Shown here in pieces: positions 8,085 through 19,709 of a stretch of DNA of 64,000 nucleotides. The notes under the pieces are model-generated. The model had not been told where the DNA came from. It ran no database searches and saw nothing but the letters and a program-made list of their open reading frames with translations. How positions within the stretch are numbered: the first letter of the stretch is position 1; every line of letters starts with the position of its first letter. The DNA comes from Jeotgalicoccus aerolatus (GTDB lineage: Bacteria > Bacillota > Bacilli > Staphylococcales > Salinicoccaceae). Both the position numbers and the translations under genes were made by a program. The stretch lies in assembly GCF_014635205.1 (NCBI RefSeq), contig NZ_BMCN01000001.1:496001-560000 (forward strand), given 5' to 3'.

Positions 8085-9203
8085 TTACTCACCTTTGAAG
8101 AATCGTTTTGTTTTATCGAAAATATTTTCCTGCTGTTCGGTTATTGTTTCACCGTTAACGTCTGCAAGATTTTTAAAGATTTCTCTTTCCTGTTCTGATA
8201 ATCGCGTCGGCGTAACAACCGTTACAGTTACATACTGATCACCGTAGCCGAAGCCCTGAACGTTTTTAACACCTTTTTCTTTCAGTCTGAAACGTCTGCC
8301 TGACTGAGTCCCTGCAGGAATCGTCAGCATAACTGAAGAATTAATTGTCGGCACTTTTAATTCATCGCCGAGCGCTGCCTGGGCAAATGAAATTTTAAGT
8401 TCATAGTGAATGTCGTCTCCGTCACGTGTAAATTGCTTGTCCTGTTTGACTCTAAATACAATATACAAATCACCTTGAGGACCGCCGTTTATACCAGGTT
8501 CACCTTCACCTGATAAACGAATTTGCTGGCCGTTATCGATACCTTCAGGGACTTTAACTTCAATGTCTACGTTTTTAGATACTGTGCCGTGTCCGTTACA
8601 GTTATCACAAGGATGTTCAATTTCCTGACCAGTACCCGCACAAGTTGGGCAAGTACGCTGAGTTTGAACACGTCCAAACGGTGTATTTTGTTCGACAGCA
8701 ACATTACCGGAACCTGAACATGTTTTACATGTAGATTTAGATGTGCCCGGTTTTGTCCCGTCACCATCACAGACATCACATGTGACATCTTTTTTAATCG
8801 TTACAGTTTTAGTCGCACCGAATACTGCTTCTTCAAAAGTGATGGTCATCGTGTACTGCAAATCGTCACCTTTTTGAGGTGCATTTGGATCTCTGCGTCC
8901 ACCGCCGCCAAAGAAGGAACTGAATATATCTTCAAAGCCGCCGAAACCGCCGCCTCCTGAGAAGCCGCCGCCGCCAAATCCTTGAGAATTCATACCTTCA
9001 TGACCAAAACGGTCGTATTGTGCCCGTTTATTCTCATCTGACAGAACTTCATACGCTTCTGCAACTTCTTTAAATTTTTCGTCGGATCCTTCTTTCATAT
9101 CCGGGTGATATTTCTTTGATAATTTACGGTATGCCTTTTTAATTTCATCTTGCGTTGCATTTTTATCTAAACCTAATATTTCATAAAAGTCTCTTTTAGC
9201 CAC
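8085..9203 (-). CDS. dnaJ: chaperone DnaJ (GTG start)
   Basis: DnaJ is the Hsp40 co-chaperone that stimulates the DnaK ATPase and binds unfolded clients. The 372 residues contain the J domain with HPD at about 33-35, a Gly/Phe-rich linker (about 75-120), four CxxCxGxG zinc motifs ([32 protein letters not shown]) and the C-terminal substrate domains. GTG at 9203, six bases after GGAGGGG, is preferred over an in-frame TTG at 9218 that overlaps the ribosome site. A strong hairpin terminator and a possible separate promoter lie just upstream, so expression is probably only partly linked to dnaK. Confidence 0.96.
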   Translation of the reverse strand: MAKRDFYEILGLDKNATQDEIKKAYRKLSKKYHPDMKEGSDEKFKEVAEAYEVLSDENKRAQYDRFGHEGMNSQGFGGGGFSGGGGFGGFEDIFSSFFGGGGRRDPNAPQKGDDLQYTMTITFEEAVFGATKTVTIKKDVTCDVCDGDGTKPGTSKSTCKTCSGSGNVAVEQNTPFGRVQTQRTCPTCAGTGQEIEHPCDNCNGHGTVSKNVDIEVKVPEGIDNGQQIRLSGEGEPGINGGPQGDLYIVFRVKQDKQFTRDGDDIHYELKISFAQAALGDELKVPTINSSVMLTIPAGTQSGRRFRLKEKGVKNVQGFGYGDQYVTVTVVTPTRLSEQEREIFKNLADVNGETITEQQENIFDKTKRFFKGE

Positions 9204-9226
9204 AATTTTCCCCTCCAACAGTCAAT

Positions 9227-9255
9227 ATAATACCATTTAAAAAAGTCAAAGCCAA
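9227..9255 (-). promoter_or_regulatory. possible dnaJ promoter inside the dnaK terminator arm
   Basis: TTGGCT (9250-9255) and TATTAT (9227-9232) are 17 bases apart, and the -35 lies in an arm of the terminator hairpin. The transcript would start around 9220, just before the dnaJ ribosome site. A short leader and imperfect -35 keep confidence moderate. Confidence 0.45.
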
Positions 9256-9273
9256 TGCGTTTGGCTTTGACTT
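9239..9273 (-). terminator. strong hairpin between dnaK and dnaJ
   Basis: A perfect 13-bp stem (9243-9255 with 9261-9273) with a five-base loop is followed on the minus strand by six T. It should end or attenuate transcripts leaving dnaK, giving more dnaK than dnaJ message. Confidence 0.88.
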
Positions 9274-9287
9274 AAGTGTTGAAGATT

Positions 9288-11129
<1,842 letters not shown>

Positions 11130-11156
11130 TTATATATTCCTCCATTTAAATTAATA

Positions 11157-11753
11157 TTATTCGCTTACTTTGACCATAGAAGGTCTGATGACCCGGTCTT
11201 TTAATATATAACCTTTTTGGAATTCTTCAATCACGATATCGCTCTTTTCGTCTGACGCTTCTGTCATCACTGCCTGATGGAAGTTAGGGTCAAACGGCTG
11301 ATTCAGCGCATCGATTGCTTTAATGTCATGTTTTTCAAGTGTTTCAACTAAGTTGTTGTGCACCATTTCAACACCCTTATGCAAGGATACAAAGCTTTCA
11401 TCAGAGCCTTCGATAGCGAGTGCGCGCTGCAGGTTATCCAAAACCGGCAATAAGTCTTCGGCAAATTTTTGATCCTTGTACTTATTGTTCAGTTCGGCTT
11501 CCTGACGGTTGCGGCGCTTAAAGTTCTCAAACTCAGCATAGAGTTTTAAGTACTTGTTCTCGCTTTGTTCAACTTGTTCTTTTAATGCACTGATTTCTTC
11601 TTCCGGTGAAGGTTCAGGTGTTTCTGAATCATATAAAACATCTTCTTCCTGCTCTATAGTTTCAGCAGTATTAGATGTTTCTTCCCTTTCTTTTTCAGCA
11701 GCTGCATTTTCTGCAGCCTGGTCAACTTTTTCTTTTTCTTCTTCGTTAGTCAA
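11157..11753 (-). CDS. grpE: nucleotide exchange factor GrpE (TTG start)
   Basis: GrpE releases ADP from DnaK. The 198 residues have an acidic N-terminus rich in Glu (about 1-60), a long coiled coil (about 55-110, KEQVEQSENKYLKLYAEFEN) and a C-terminal beta domain ending GYILKDRVIRPSMVKVSE. The start is TTG at 11753, six bases after AAGGAGTG; that ribosome site overlaps the hrcA 3' end and the hrcA stop is three bases upstream. No ATG exists nearby, so the TTG assignment is firm. Confidence 0.96.
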   Translation of the reverse strand: MTNEEEKEKVDQAAENAAAEKEREETSNTAETIEQEEDVLYDSETPEPSPEEEISALKEQVEQSENKYLKLYAEFENFKRRNRQEAELNNKYKDQKFAEDLLPVLDNLQRALAIEGSDESFVSLHKGVEMVHNNLVETLEKHDIKAIDALNQPFDPNFHQAVMTEASDEKSDIVIEEFQKGYILKDRVIRPSMVKVSE

Positions 11754-11756
11754 TAC

Positions 11757-12725
11757 CTACACTCCTTTTTTAAATGAGTGAAGCAATTTAATAACGTGTT
11801 TATAACCCATTAATTCAGGTCCAACAATAATTAAATTACCACTCAGTCCAGCGTGGTCGAAATTCGTTGTAATGACTGAAAGTGATTTATAACTTTCATC
11901 CAGCTCATCACCGAAGTAGATGCTGACATCGTTTGATGTAAATTGTTCAACTGAATTGTACAGCGCTTCGGATTCGATATCACCGTATAAATGTTCAAGC
12001 GTCTCAACTTCGTTTCTCATGTCCTGCAGTAAATAATTAAATCCTGCATGACCCATCGTCCGGTTTTCTGTATCGGCGGCTGCTGTAATTTGTGCAGTCA
12101 CTTGATTGTACAGCGGTCTGATTTCCGGAGGCACATAGGGATTATTTTTTAAAATTACCAGCGTGTCTCCGAGATTTTTGTCGAACAGCAGTTCATTAAA
12201 AATTGTACTCAGCTTTTGAAAATCATCTATCGTAACATTGCGGTCAGTTTTAACAGGCATTTGCCTGATGGACCCGCTGTTTAAGACGATAATCGCAATA
12301 CTGGCAGTATCGGTTAAAGGCGTGATGTACAGACCTTTAACGGTCTCATTAGAGGCCTTCAGCGATACTTGGGCCAAGTACTTCGTCCGGTCGCTGATAG
12401 CCAGCGCCAGTTCATCTGCTAAATTTTCAATGCTGCCTGCCTTTGAAGTCAGCTCTAGAGATTTAGACGGTGACTGTTCAATTTTAAGTTTAAGTTCTTC
12501 GATGTAAAATTTTAGAGCTTTTCTTGACGGCACACGTCCGGATGACGTGTGCGTTTTAATTAAATAGCCCGCATTTTCGAGTTCAGCCATATCGTTTCTG
12601 ATCGTCGCACTCGATACATCGAAATTATATTTGTCTAATAAATATTTGGAACTTATGGGTGTCATTACATTTAAGAAATCATCTACGATAAATGTAAGAA
12701 TGGTTTCCTGCCTTTCTGTTAGCAA
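11757..12725 (-). CDS. hrcA: heat-inducible transcription repressor HrcA (TTG start)
   Basis: HrcA represses class I heat-shock genes by binding CIRCE. The 322 residues have an N-terminal winged-helix domain (about 1-75, VSSATIRNDMAELENAGYL) and a GAF-like dimerisation domain. The start is TTG at 12725, five bases after GAGGTG. A CIRCE element lies 13 bases upstream, so it is autoregulated. Overall length is slightly shorter than the 340-350 typical of Bacillus. Confidence 0.97.
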   Translation of the reverse strand: MLTERQETILTFIVDDFLNVMTPISSKYLLDKYNFDVSSATIRNDMAELENAGYLIKTHTSSGRVPSRKALKFYIEELKLKIEQSPSKSLELTSKAGSIENLADELALAISDRTKYLAQVSLKASNETVKGLYITPLTDTASIAIIVLNSGSIRQMPVKTDRNVTIDDFQKLSTIFNELLFDKNLGDTLVILKNNPYVPPEIRPLYNQVTAQITAAADTENRTMGHAGFNYLLQDMRNEVETLEHLYGDIESEALYNSVEQFTSNDVSIYFGDELDESYKSLSVITTNFDHAGLSGNLIIVGPELMGYKHVIKLLHSFKKGV

Positions 12726-12737
12726 AGAATCACCTCG

Positions 12738-12764
12738 TTAGCACTCTTCTCTCTTAAGTGCTAA
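12738..12764 (-). promoter_or_regulatory. CIRCE element (HrcA operator)
   Basis: TTAGCACTC and AAGTGCTAA are separated by nine bases; the consensus is TTAGCACTC-N9-GAGTGCTAA, so there is one mismatch. It overlaps the predicted transcription start of the hrcA operon. Confidence 0.95.
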
Positions 12765-12768
12765 TTAC

Positions 12769-12797
12769 AATTTATCAAATAGGTCAAAGAATGTCAA
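12769..12797 (-). promoter_or_regulatory. hrcA operon promoter
   Basis: A perfect TTGACA (12792-12797) is followed after 17 bases by TAAATT (12769-12774). The predicted start near 12762 lies inside CIRCE, consistent with HrcA blocking initiation. Confidence 0.75.
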
Positions 12798-12818
12798 CAA
12801 TTAACCCGTATTAATTTA

Positions 12819-13931
12819 CTAGAGCAGAAATTCCATGAAAACATCATTGCCAATCATGCGTCCCGCCTCAGTTAAATATATATGTCCCGCCTTTCTTTTA
12901 AGCAGATTTTTCTCGGTAAGCTTTTTAAGGACATCACCGTATACTGCATCGACAGGCAAGCCGTATTTTTCATTAAAACGGACTTCGCTGACCCCTTTAT
13001 TTAAACGAAGACCTAAAAACATCTCTTCTTCATACTGATCATTTTTAGTCAGCTCTAACTGCTCTTTCACTACAGAGCCCTGTTCATTCATATTATTAAT
13101 ATAATGCGTCACCGGTTTAATATTGTAATATCTCGCACTGCCTGTATAGCCGTGGCTCCCCGCACCTGCACCGATATACGGTTCGTTCAGCCAGTATGTT
13201 TTATTATGCATCGATTCATATTCACTTTTAGCAAAATTAGAAATTTCGTATTGAGGATAACCCAGTGCATCGAGCCCAGCAATAACTTTATCGTATTTTT
13301 CGCCTTCTTCTAAACTGCCCGCAATACTCATTGTTCCCTGCCTGATTTTGTTATAAAAGACTGTATGCGGTTCAATGATTAGTGAGTACCACGAAATATG
13401 TTTCGGCTGCAGTTCCTTCACGTATTTTAAACTCATATCGATATCATCGAACGTCTCACCAGGCAGATTGTACATCAGATCTAGAGAGTAATTAGTCAGT
13501 CCTATTTTTTCCAAGTGATTAACACTCTTAAAAATATCATCAAAATTATGCGTCCGGCCGAGCACTTTCAATAAGTCGTTATTAAAAGTCTGCACACCGA
13601 GACTGACCCGGTTCACACCGTAATGATTCAGCACATCCAGTTTCTCAGTGGTCAGTTCATCGGGATTTGCTTCAAAAGTAAATTCATCGGTGACGGTAAA
13701 GTGTTCCGTCATAAATTTGAGCAGGCGGTCGAGCTGACTGACAGTCAGCGCTGTAGGCGTACCGCCGCCGACATAAATAGTTTTGAGATGCTGCTTGTCA
13801 TATTGTCCCAGTTCCTTAATAAGAGCGTCGATATACTCGTCTACAGGCTGATTTTTTATAAGAACCTTATTGAAGTCGCAATAAGTGCAGATTCGGTTGC
13901 AAAATGGGATATGGACATACATACTATCCAT
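12819..13931 (-). CDS. hemW: radical SAM heme chaperone HemW
   Basis: HemW is a radical SAM family protein formerly annotated as coproporphyrinogen III oxidase; current work indicates a heme chaperone role. The 370 residues begin with the cluster motif CNRICTYC (CxxxCxxC, residues 11-18), then the glycine-rich YVGGGTPTAL (about 54-63) and a C-terminal HemW domain. The fourth cysteine typical of HemN oxidases is not evident, supporting HemW. The ATG at 13931 follows AGGAGG. It lies between lepA and hrcA, the conserved Firmicutes position. Confidence 0.94.
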   Translation of the reverse strand: MDSMYVHIPFCNRICTYCDFNKVLIKNQPVDEYIDALIKELGQYDKQHLKTIYVGGGTPTALTVSQLDRLLKFMTEHFTVTDEFTFEANPDELTTEKLDVLNHYGVNRVSLGVQTFNNDLLKVLGRTHNFDDIFKSVNHLEKIGLTNYSLDLMYNLPGETFDDIDMSLKYVKELQPKHISWYSLIIEPHTVFYNKIRQGTMSIAGSLEEGEKYDKVIAGLDALGYPQYEISNFAKSEYESMHNKTYWLNEPYIGAGAGSHGYTGSARYYNIKPVTHYINNMNEQGSVVKEQLELTKNDQYEEEMFLGLRLNKGVSEVRFNEKYGLPVDAVYGDVLKKLTEKNLLKRKAGHIYLTEAGRMIGNDVFMEFLL

Positions 13932-13943
13932 TAAATTCCTCCT

Positions 13944-13977
13944 AAAATTAGAGGAGAAATCAAATGATTTCTCCTCT
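13944..13977 (-). terminator. hairpin downstream of lepA
   Basis: A 13-bp perfect stem (13950-13962 with 13965-13977) has a two-base centre and a weak T tract on the minus strand. It separates lepA from hemW; read-through is likely because of the poor T tract. Confidence 0.7.
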
Positions 13978-13985
13978 TAGTGTTG

Positions 13986-15809
13986 TTAATCGTCATCCAT
14001 TTTTAGTACTGCAAGGAAAGCTTCCTGAGGTATTTCAACGCTGCCGACTGCTTTCATTTTCTTCTTGCCTTCTTTTTGTTTCTCTAACAATTTCTTCTTG
14101 CGGGTAATATCTCCGCCGTAACATTTAGACAGAACATTTTTACCCATCGATTTAATATTTGTCCGCGATACAATTTTCTGGCCAATCGCTGCCTGGATCG
14201 GCACTTCAAACTGCTGTCTCGGGATGATCTTTTTCAATTTTTCAACAATCGCTTTACCCCGGTCATATGCAAAGTCCTTGTGGACGATAAAACTCAAAGC
14301 ATCGACTTTTTCTGAATTCAATAATATATCCATCTTAACAAGTTTCGATTCCTTATAGCCGATTAAATCATAATCAAGCGATGCATACCCCTTAGTATTA
14401 GACTTCAACTGGTCAAAGAAATCAAAAACTATTTCCGATAAAGGGATTTCGTAAATAATATTCACACGCACATCATCCAAATAATCCATCGTCATAAAGT
14501 TTCCGCGTTTCTTCTGGCAAAGTTCCATCACAGCACCAACATAATCGTTCGGCACCATAATCTGTGCTTTAACGTATGGTTCCTGAATGCGTTCAGTCTT
14601 TTGCGGGTCAGGCATCTGAGCAGGGTTATCCACACTGATCGTCGTCCCGTCAGTTAAGTCGACACTATATATTACAGATGGTGCTGTTGCAATTAAATCT
14701 ATGCCGAATTCACGTTCAATTCTTTCCTGGACAATTTCCATGTGAAGAAGCCCGAGGAAACCTGTACGAAAACCAAAGCCTAATGCTTGAGATGTTTCAG
14801 GTTCATATTGAAGCGATGAATCATTCAATTCAAGCTTTTCCAGTGCTTCTCTCAAATCATTATACTTAGCCGAATCAATCGGATACATACCGCAGAATAC
14901 CATAGGATTCATTTTCTTATAGCCTTGCAGCGGTGCTTCAGCAGGGTTATCTGCACCGGTTATTGTATCCCCGACAAGTGAGTCGCCGACTCTTTTAATC
15001 GAGGCAGATATATAACCGACATCGCCGACAGTCAGTTCATCTACAGCCAGCTGCTTCGGTGTATTAATACCGACCTCGCTGACTTCGAATTCCTTGCCGG
15101 TAGCCATCATGCGGATTTTATCGCCCGCTTTTACCGCTCCGTCCATTATACGGATTGATGAAATAACACCGCGGTAAGGGTCAAAAACCGAGTCAAAAAT
15201 TAAAGCCTTTAAAGGTGCTTCAGGGTCACCTGCTGGTGCAGGCACATCTTTAACGATGCGCTCTAGAATTTCTTCAATACCGATATTTGCTTTGGCAGAA
15301 GCATGGATAGAATCCTCTTTCGGGAGACCGATCACATCTTCGATTTCAGCGCCCACTCTGTCTGGATCTGCCGCAGGTAAATCTATTTTATTTACAACTG
15401 GAATCAATTCTAAATCGTTATCAAGTGCTAAGTACACGTTGGCCAGCGTTTGAGCTTCAATACCTTGTGCAGCATCAACAACGAGCACAGCACCTTCACA
15501 TGCTGCTAACGAACGCGACACTTCGTATGAAAAATCGACGTGTCCCGGTGTATCGATTAAATGGAAAGTGTATTCTTCCCCGTCTTCAGCCGTATATTTT
15601 AAACGTACAGCGTTCAGCTTTATTGTAATTCCCCGTTCTCTTTCAATATCCATAGAATCCAAAAGCTGCGCTTTCATATCACGGCCTTCAACAGAACGCG
15701 TATTTTCAAGCAGCCTGTCAGCGAGAGACGACTTGCCGTGATCTATATGAGCAATGATAGAGAAGTTCCTAATATTTTCCTGTCTTTTTAAACGTTCCAT
15801 ATTGTTCAT
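13986..15809 (-). CDS. lepA: elongation factor 4 (LepA)
   Basis: LepA/EF4 is a ribosome-associated translational GTPase. The 607 residues show the P-loop [15 protein letters not shown] (about 19-33), the switch [19 protein letters not shown]-like domains and the LepA-specific C-terminal domain ending with the basic [16 protein letters not shown] stretch. The N-terminus [17 protein letters not shown] aligns well with family starts. A near-consensus promoter precedes it. The ribosome site is weak. Confidence 0.98.
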   Translation of the reverse strand: MNNMERLKRQENIRNFSIIAHIDHGKSSLADRLLENTRSVEGRDMKAQLLDSMDIERERGITIKLNAVRLKYTAEDGEEYTFHLIDTPGHVDFSYEVSRSLAACEGAVLVVDAAQGIEAQTLANVYLALDNDLELIPVVNKIDLPAADPDRVGAEIEDVIGLPKEDSIHASAKANIGIEEILERIVKDVPAPAGDPEAPLKALIFDSVFDPYRGVISSIRIMDGAVKAGDKIRMMATGKEFEVSEVGINTPKQLAVDELTVGDVGYISASIKRVGDSLVGDTITGADNPAEAPLQGYKKMNPMVFCGMYPIDSAKYNDLREALEKLELNDSSLQYEPETSQALGFGFRTGFLGLLHMEIVQERIEREFGIDLIATAPSVIYSVDLTDGTTISVDNPAQMPDPQKTERIQEPYVKAQIMVPNDYVGAVMELCQKKRGNFMTMDYLDDVRVNIIYEIPLSEIVFDFFDQLKSNTKGYASLDYDLIGYKESKLVKMDILLNSEKVDALSFIVHKDFAYDRGKAIVEKLKKIIPRQQFEVPIQAAIGQKIVSRTNIKSMGKNVLSKCYGGDITRKKKLLEKQKEGKKKMKAVGSVEIPQEAFLAVLKMDDD

Positions 15810-15845
15810 TTAAAATCCAACTTTCTTCATGTTTACAATGTTATA

Positions 15846-15874
15846 ATTATATCAATGCACAGCACATACTTCAA
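15846..15874 (-). promoter_or_regulatory. lepA promoter
   Basis: TTGAAG (15869-15874) and TATAAT (15846-15851) are 17 bases apart on the minus strand, about 30 bases upstream of lepA. Confidence 0.7.
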
Positions 15875-15892
15875 TTCATTTCGGATTGATTA

Positions 15893-15921
15893 TTGCATAT
15901 TAAGTTTATATTTGGTAAAAT
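15893..15921 (+). promoter_or_regulatory. rpsT promoter
   Basis: TTGCAT (15893-15898) and TAAAAT (15916-15921) are 17 bases apart, leaving a leader of about 45 bases before rpsT. Confidence 0.65.
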
Positions 15922-15970
15922 ATCTGTTGTTGCAATAAAAGTTGTACAACTTTATGTCGGAGGTGACATT

Positions 15971-16216
15971 ATGCCTAATATTAAATCATCAATCAAACGT
16001 GTTAGAACTAACGCAACTGCTCAAGATCTTAATATCGCTCAGAAAAACGCTATGCGTACTGCAGTTAAACTAGCTGAAACTGCTAAAAGCGAAAATGCAG
16101 ATAACAAAGATGAGTTAGTTTCTAAAGCTGTCAAACTTGTTGACAAAGCTTCTAAACGTAATCAAATTCACGCTAACAAAGCAAGCCGTATGAAATCAAA
16201 ATTAATGGCTAACTAA
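15971..16216 (+). CDS. rpsT: 30S ribosomal protein S20
   Basis: S20 binds the 5' domain of 16S rRNA. The 81 residues start MPNIKSSIKRVRTN, the standard S20 N-terminus, and are basic and helical throughout. The ATG at 15971 follows GGAGGTG by six bases; a longer in-frame reading from 15893 runs through the promoter and is rejected. It is one of the few plus-strand genes in the first half and is convergent with holA. Confidence 0.98.
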   Translation: MPNIKSSIKRVRTNATAQDLNIAQKNAMRTAVKLAETAKSENADNKDELVSKAVKLVDKASKRNQIHANKASRMKSKLMAN

Positions 16217-16217
16217 T

Positions 16218-16247
16218 AAAAAAACCTTCAGTGATGAAGGTTTTTTT
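16218..16247. terminator. bidirectional terminator between rpsT and holA
   Basis: CCTTCA and TGAAGG flanked by seven A and seven T form a symmetric hairpin serving both convergent genes. Confidence 0.9.
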
Positions 16248-16256
16248 ATTTTGCCT

Positions 16257-17219
16257 TTATATTTCCAGTATAAATAATTCAAATAGAGCATTCCGGTCGA
16301 GATAGCTCGACTTAAACTTATAATCAATGTCCCGGCATATAATCATTTTTTTAAGCAGTGCATCCAGCGGATACATACGCGTATGGCGCATAGCCAGCTT
16401 AACGCGGTAAGGATGGACTTTTAATGTCTTAGCTATATTATCTTCCTGATAGCCTTCCCCATTTAATATCTTTACCTGATACAGTAGTCTAAACTGCCCG
16501 ATAACTAAATGGAGCAGCTTCATCGGTTCTTCCTTTTGAAGGATCAATTCCCTGGCAAGTTTAACTGCCTTTTCTTTTTCATTTTTCAATATAAAATCTG
16601 TCAGCAAAAAGACATTCTGCTCAAGTGATACACTGACGACATTTTCGACATCCTGAAGACTGATATTACCATCGCAGTATAATAATAATTTCGATACTTC
16701 ATTATGTACCGCTTCATATTTATAACTTGTTTTTTCAAGCAGCAGATTGAGGGCTTCTGAAGATATTTCAACATTTTGGCGGTCTAGTACAGAGCGCACG
16801 TAATTCATCAGTTCTTTTTCAGTCATCTCATTTATTTCAATTTGTTTGCCGCGTTCTGTTATTAATTTTGTTACTTTTTTACGCTTGTCGAGTTTTTCAG
16901 AAATTACCGTGAATATAAGCAGCGTATCATCATTTTTATTTTGTATATAATCGATCAGTAAATCGATATTGTGCTCAGCAGAACCACCTGCTTTCTGCGC
17001 TGTAAACAAAACAGCTTCTTCAATTACAATCACTTTTCTATCTGTTAAAAATGGCAGGGTCTGCGCTTCTTCAATAATTTGTTCTATCGCTGTTTCTTTA
17101 TAATTTAGTTTAGTAAAACTAAAATCATCGAGTGTTCCTGCATAGTCTTTCGCAATTGTTTTAATCTTGTCTTCTATGCGGATAATGTTTGTGCCATACA
17201 CAAGCTGCAGCAATTCCAT
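16257..17219 (-). CDS. holA: DNA polymerase III subunit delta
   Basis: HolA is the clamp-loader delta subunit that opens the beta sliding clamp. The 320 residues match the family in length and have its typical pattern: an N-terminal AAA-like domain without a usable P-loop, LPFLTDRKVIVIEEA at about 55-69, and a helical C-terminal collar domain. The gene lies between comEC and rpsT as in other Staphylococcaceae. The ATG at 17219 follows AAGGAGC. Confidence 0.94.
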   Translation of the reverse strand: MELLQLVYGTNIIRIEDKIKTIAKDYAGTLDDFSFTKLNYKETAIEQIIEEAQTLPFLTDRKVIVIEEAVLFTAQKAGGSAEHNIDLLIDYIQNKNDDTLLIFTVISEKLDKRKKVTKLITERGKQIEINEMTEKELMNYVRSVLDRQNVEISSEALNLLLEKTSYKYEAVHNEVSKLLLYCDGNISLQDVENVVSVSLEQNVFLLTDFILKNEKEKAVKLARELILQKEEPMKLLHLVIGQFRLLYQVKILNGEGYQEDNIAKTLKVHPYRVKLAMRHTRMYPLDALLKKMIICRDIDYKFKSSYLDRNALFELFILEI

Positions 17220-17308
17220 AAATGATGCTCCTTAATTTTTATAAATCTATTATAGCTTTTTTTAAGATTTTAGCCTATACTGTAACTAAGTGTTTAGGGG
17301 GTAATTAT

Positions 17309-17443
17309 ATGAATAAGTTTGAGAAAAATGTTCAGTCAAAGAATAATGACGTTATCGATGCAGGTCTGGCTTTCGTAGTTGGATTTGTAGCACTTACTGT
17401 CATTTATATTATTCCGCAAGTATTCGCTATTATCGCTGGATAA
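17309..17443 (+). CDS. YqzM family small membrane protein
   Basis: A 44-residue protein starting MNKFEKNVQSKNNDVIDAG with one hydrophobic helix (about 20-42). It resembles the B. subtilis YqzM family of unknown function, found next to comEC and holA. The start at 17309 follows GGGGG; an in-frame extension from 17222 crosses the promoter region and is rejected. A TATACT at 17276-17281 may be its -10 box. It ends at a terminator overlapping the comEC 3' end. Confidence 0.85.
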   Translation: MNKFEKNVQSKNNDVIDAGLAFVVGFVALTVIYIIPQVFAIIAG

Positions 17444-17453
17444 GATGCGTTGA

Positions 17454-19709
17454 TCAGGGCCGGCTATCCGGCTCTTTTTTTATGTCTTTTTTTAAACACT
17501 CATCTTGATCAGGCGCTAGTTTTGCACGGATACATATTGTATCATGATTTATACTAAACTCCACCATTCCGAGAGTATTTGTGCCTAGAATTCTAGTGTC
17601 TCTGAGTCTTTCTGTCACACTGTCGTGAGGATGTCCGTAACGATTATTCTCACCTGCAGATATTAAAGATATTACCGGATTGACTTCATTTTTAAATTCT
17701 TCTCCTGTCGATGTATCACTGCCGTGGTGCCCCACTTTTAAAATATCACTTTTTAAATTGTAGTGTTTAATAAGATTCTTTTCTGTACTAAGACCTATAT
17801 CACCAGTAAATAATACCGAGAAACGATTTAACTGCACCTGCAGCACAACAGACTGTTCGTTTGAATCAGCTTCAGTTTCAGGAAGCTGCAGATGACTAAA
17901 TTGTATATCCCCTGTTTGAAAAGAGTCCAACTGACTGCTGTCGACAATCATATTTCTGATTTCGGGTTCGAGCTCAGCTGCCCATTCATCAAACTTCACA
18001 TCTTGTGTATTCATAATAATATTTCCGGTTTTCTTTTTATTAACGACATGTATCACTTCCCCGCTGTGATCGATATCAAGATGACTGATAATGATTAAAT
18101 CGATAAAATCTATACCCTGCTCTTTTAAATACGGCAGCAGTGTTTTTTCACTGAGTTTAATTCTGTTTTCATCAAGCTGAAATTCTCCGCCTGTGTCAAT
18201 CAGCACCGTTTTATAATTGCGGTGGTCCTGTATTACAAAAGCATCTCCCTGGCCGACGTCCACCATTGTTACAGTAAACTGCTTATTAAACTCCTGATGA
18301 TTTATTACAAGTACAGCTGTGAAGATAAGAATAGACAAGGCAATTTTTTTAAACTTGAAAAACAGTGCATGTAACGTCATACGGTATGTAATAAATAAAA
18401 GTATAATCAAAGATAAGACTGACAAATTTTTAATAGGCAGACGGTGTTTAAAATTATCAGCTATTAAGTAAATCAGACACTTTATGAAAGTAGAAATCCA
18501 TTGATATATTTCATCGATAAAAGGCGGGAAATAGAATAAGTTCAGTACATTAAAAATAATAATCCCAGGGAAAATTATAAAAGAAAACAAAGGTACAAAA
18601 ACAATATTTAAAATCAGGCCGCTGATACTTACTTCATTAAAGTGAATCAGAATAATAGCCAATGTTGAAAGTTCACTGATTACAGTAACTAAAATCAGCT
18701 GAATAAAACCGCTGTACTGCATAAACAGTGGCCGTGTCAGCAGTATAAAGTACGTTGTAACATATGAGAGCTGAAAACCCGCGTGAAACATTACGTAAGG
18801 ATTGATCAGAAGCTGGATAATCGCGCTTAAAGAAATAATTGCCAAATACGGTTTCTTTTTAAAAAATGAGCTGATTAACAAAAGCACACCCATAAAAACT
18901 GCACGAAGCACACTTGGAGAGAAAAAATTCAAGCACAAAAAGAGGATAAGAGATAGAATAATTAATATTTTTATAGTATTTAAGGGCAGTTTAAAAAACT
19001 TTAATACTGCAAATATAACTGCTGATAAAAATGCGACATGTGTACCTGAAATGACATAGAGGTGATAAATCCCAAGTTTCTGCAGAGCATCAAAAAAATC
19101 AGAACTTATATAATTTTTATTGCCGACTGATAAAGTCAGCATATCAAATTTGTAATCATATTCAGTCGCACTCAGTACTTTTATCATGTAGCTGTGGCGT
19201 AATTTATTAAATACCTGCTGCAGGGTTAAATCAGCAGGCAGACAATTTAAAGCTGCAGCATTGTCTACATATATCCTGCCTGAGAGTTCATTAATCTGCA
19301 GTGACTGCACGCCGTCTTTCTTTATAAAATTACGCTGCTCACTTGGAATTTTAACCGGTAAGATACCGCTGCACTTATAGCCGATGGGAATGGCTGCTTC
19401 TTGTGCTTCGTCATATAATTCATATTTCTTCCCTTTATTTGATACCAGGTAGTGGATGCTGTCTGTATAATATTTATAGCCGTCAATCGTTATATCATGC
19501 AGCGTATCTTCAGCTAAATCATTGTCAGCTGTGTAATATACATAAGCAGATAAAACAGCAACAGCTGTCAGTGCAAATTTAAAAAACAAGCTGCAGTGTT
19601 TTAAATAACAGCTGTAGAGTAAAATGGCATAAAAAAATAAGCCCATCACTGGACTTATAATTATTGTACTTCCTGTTACGATCGCTATAAAACTGTAAAA
19701 TAAAATCAC
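17454..19709 (-). CDS. comEC: DNA internalization protein ComEC/Rec2 (GTG start)
   Basis: ComEC forms the inner-membrane channel for single-stranded DNA uptake during transformation. The 751 residues have N-terminal membrane helices, a soluble OB-like domain (about 90-180), the competence membrane core (GIYHLYVISGTHVAFLSA near 220) and a C-terminal metallo-beta-lactamase-like domain with SHLDIDHSG and VGHHGSDTS. The start is GTG at 19709, overlapping the comEB stop by four bases (GTGA). The reading frame is intact, so the uptake channel could be functional. Its last codons form a terminator for the convergent yqzM. Confidence 0.95.
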   Translation of the reverse strand: MILFYSFIAIVTGSTIIISPVMGLFFYAILLYSCYLKHCSLFFKFALTAVAVLSAYVYYTADNDLAEDTLHDITIDGYKYYTDSIHYLVSNKGKKYELYDEAQEAAIPIGYKCSGILPVKIPSEQRNFIKKDGVQSLQINELSGRIYVDNAAALNCLPADLTLQQVFNKLRHSYMIKVLSATEYDYKFDMLTLSVGNKNYISSDFFDALQKLGIYHLYVISGTHVAFLSAVIFAVLKFFKLPLNTIKILIILSLILFLCLNFFSPSVLRAVFMGVLLLISSFFKKKPYLAIISLSAIIQLLINPYVMFHAGFQLSYVTTYFILLTRPLFMQYSGFIQLILVTVISELSTLAIILIHFNEVSISGLILNIVFVPLFSFIIFPGIIIFNVLNLFYFPPFIDEIYQWISTFIKCLIYLIADNFKHRLPIKNLSVLSLIILLFITYRMTLHALFFKFKKIALSILIFTAVLVINHQEFNKQFTVTMVDVGQGDAFVIQDHRNYKTVLIDTGGEFQLDENRIKLSEKTLLPYLKEQGIDFIDLIIISHLDIDHSGEVIHVVNKKKTGNIIMNTQDVKFDEWAAELEPEIRNMIVDSSQLDSFQTGDIQFSHLQLPETEADSNEQSVVLQVQLNRFSVLFTGDIGLSTEKNLIKHYNLKSDILKVGHHGSDTSTGEEFKNEVNPVISLISAGENNRYGHPHDSVTERLRDTRILGTNTLGMVEFSINHDTICIRAKLAPDQDECLKKDIKKEPDSRP
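17456..17481 (+). terminator. terminator of yqzM
   Basis: AGGGCCGG pairs with CCGGCTCT around CTAT, followed by seven T on the plus strand. It lies inside the last codons of the convergent comEC. Confidence 0.85.

Noticed and set aside
15893-15970. N-terminal extension of S20
   Set aside because: It would begin inside the promoter, and the normal S20 start has an ideal ribosome site at 15971.
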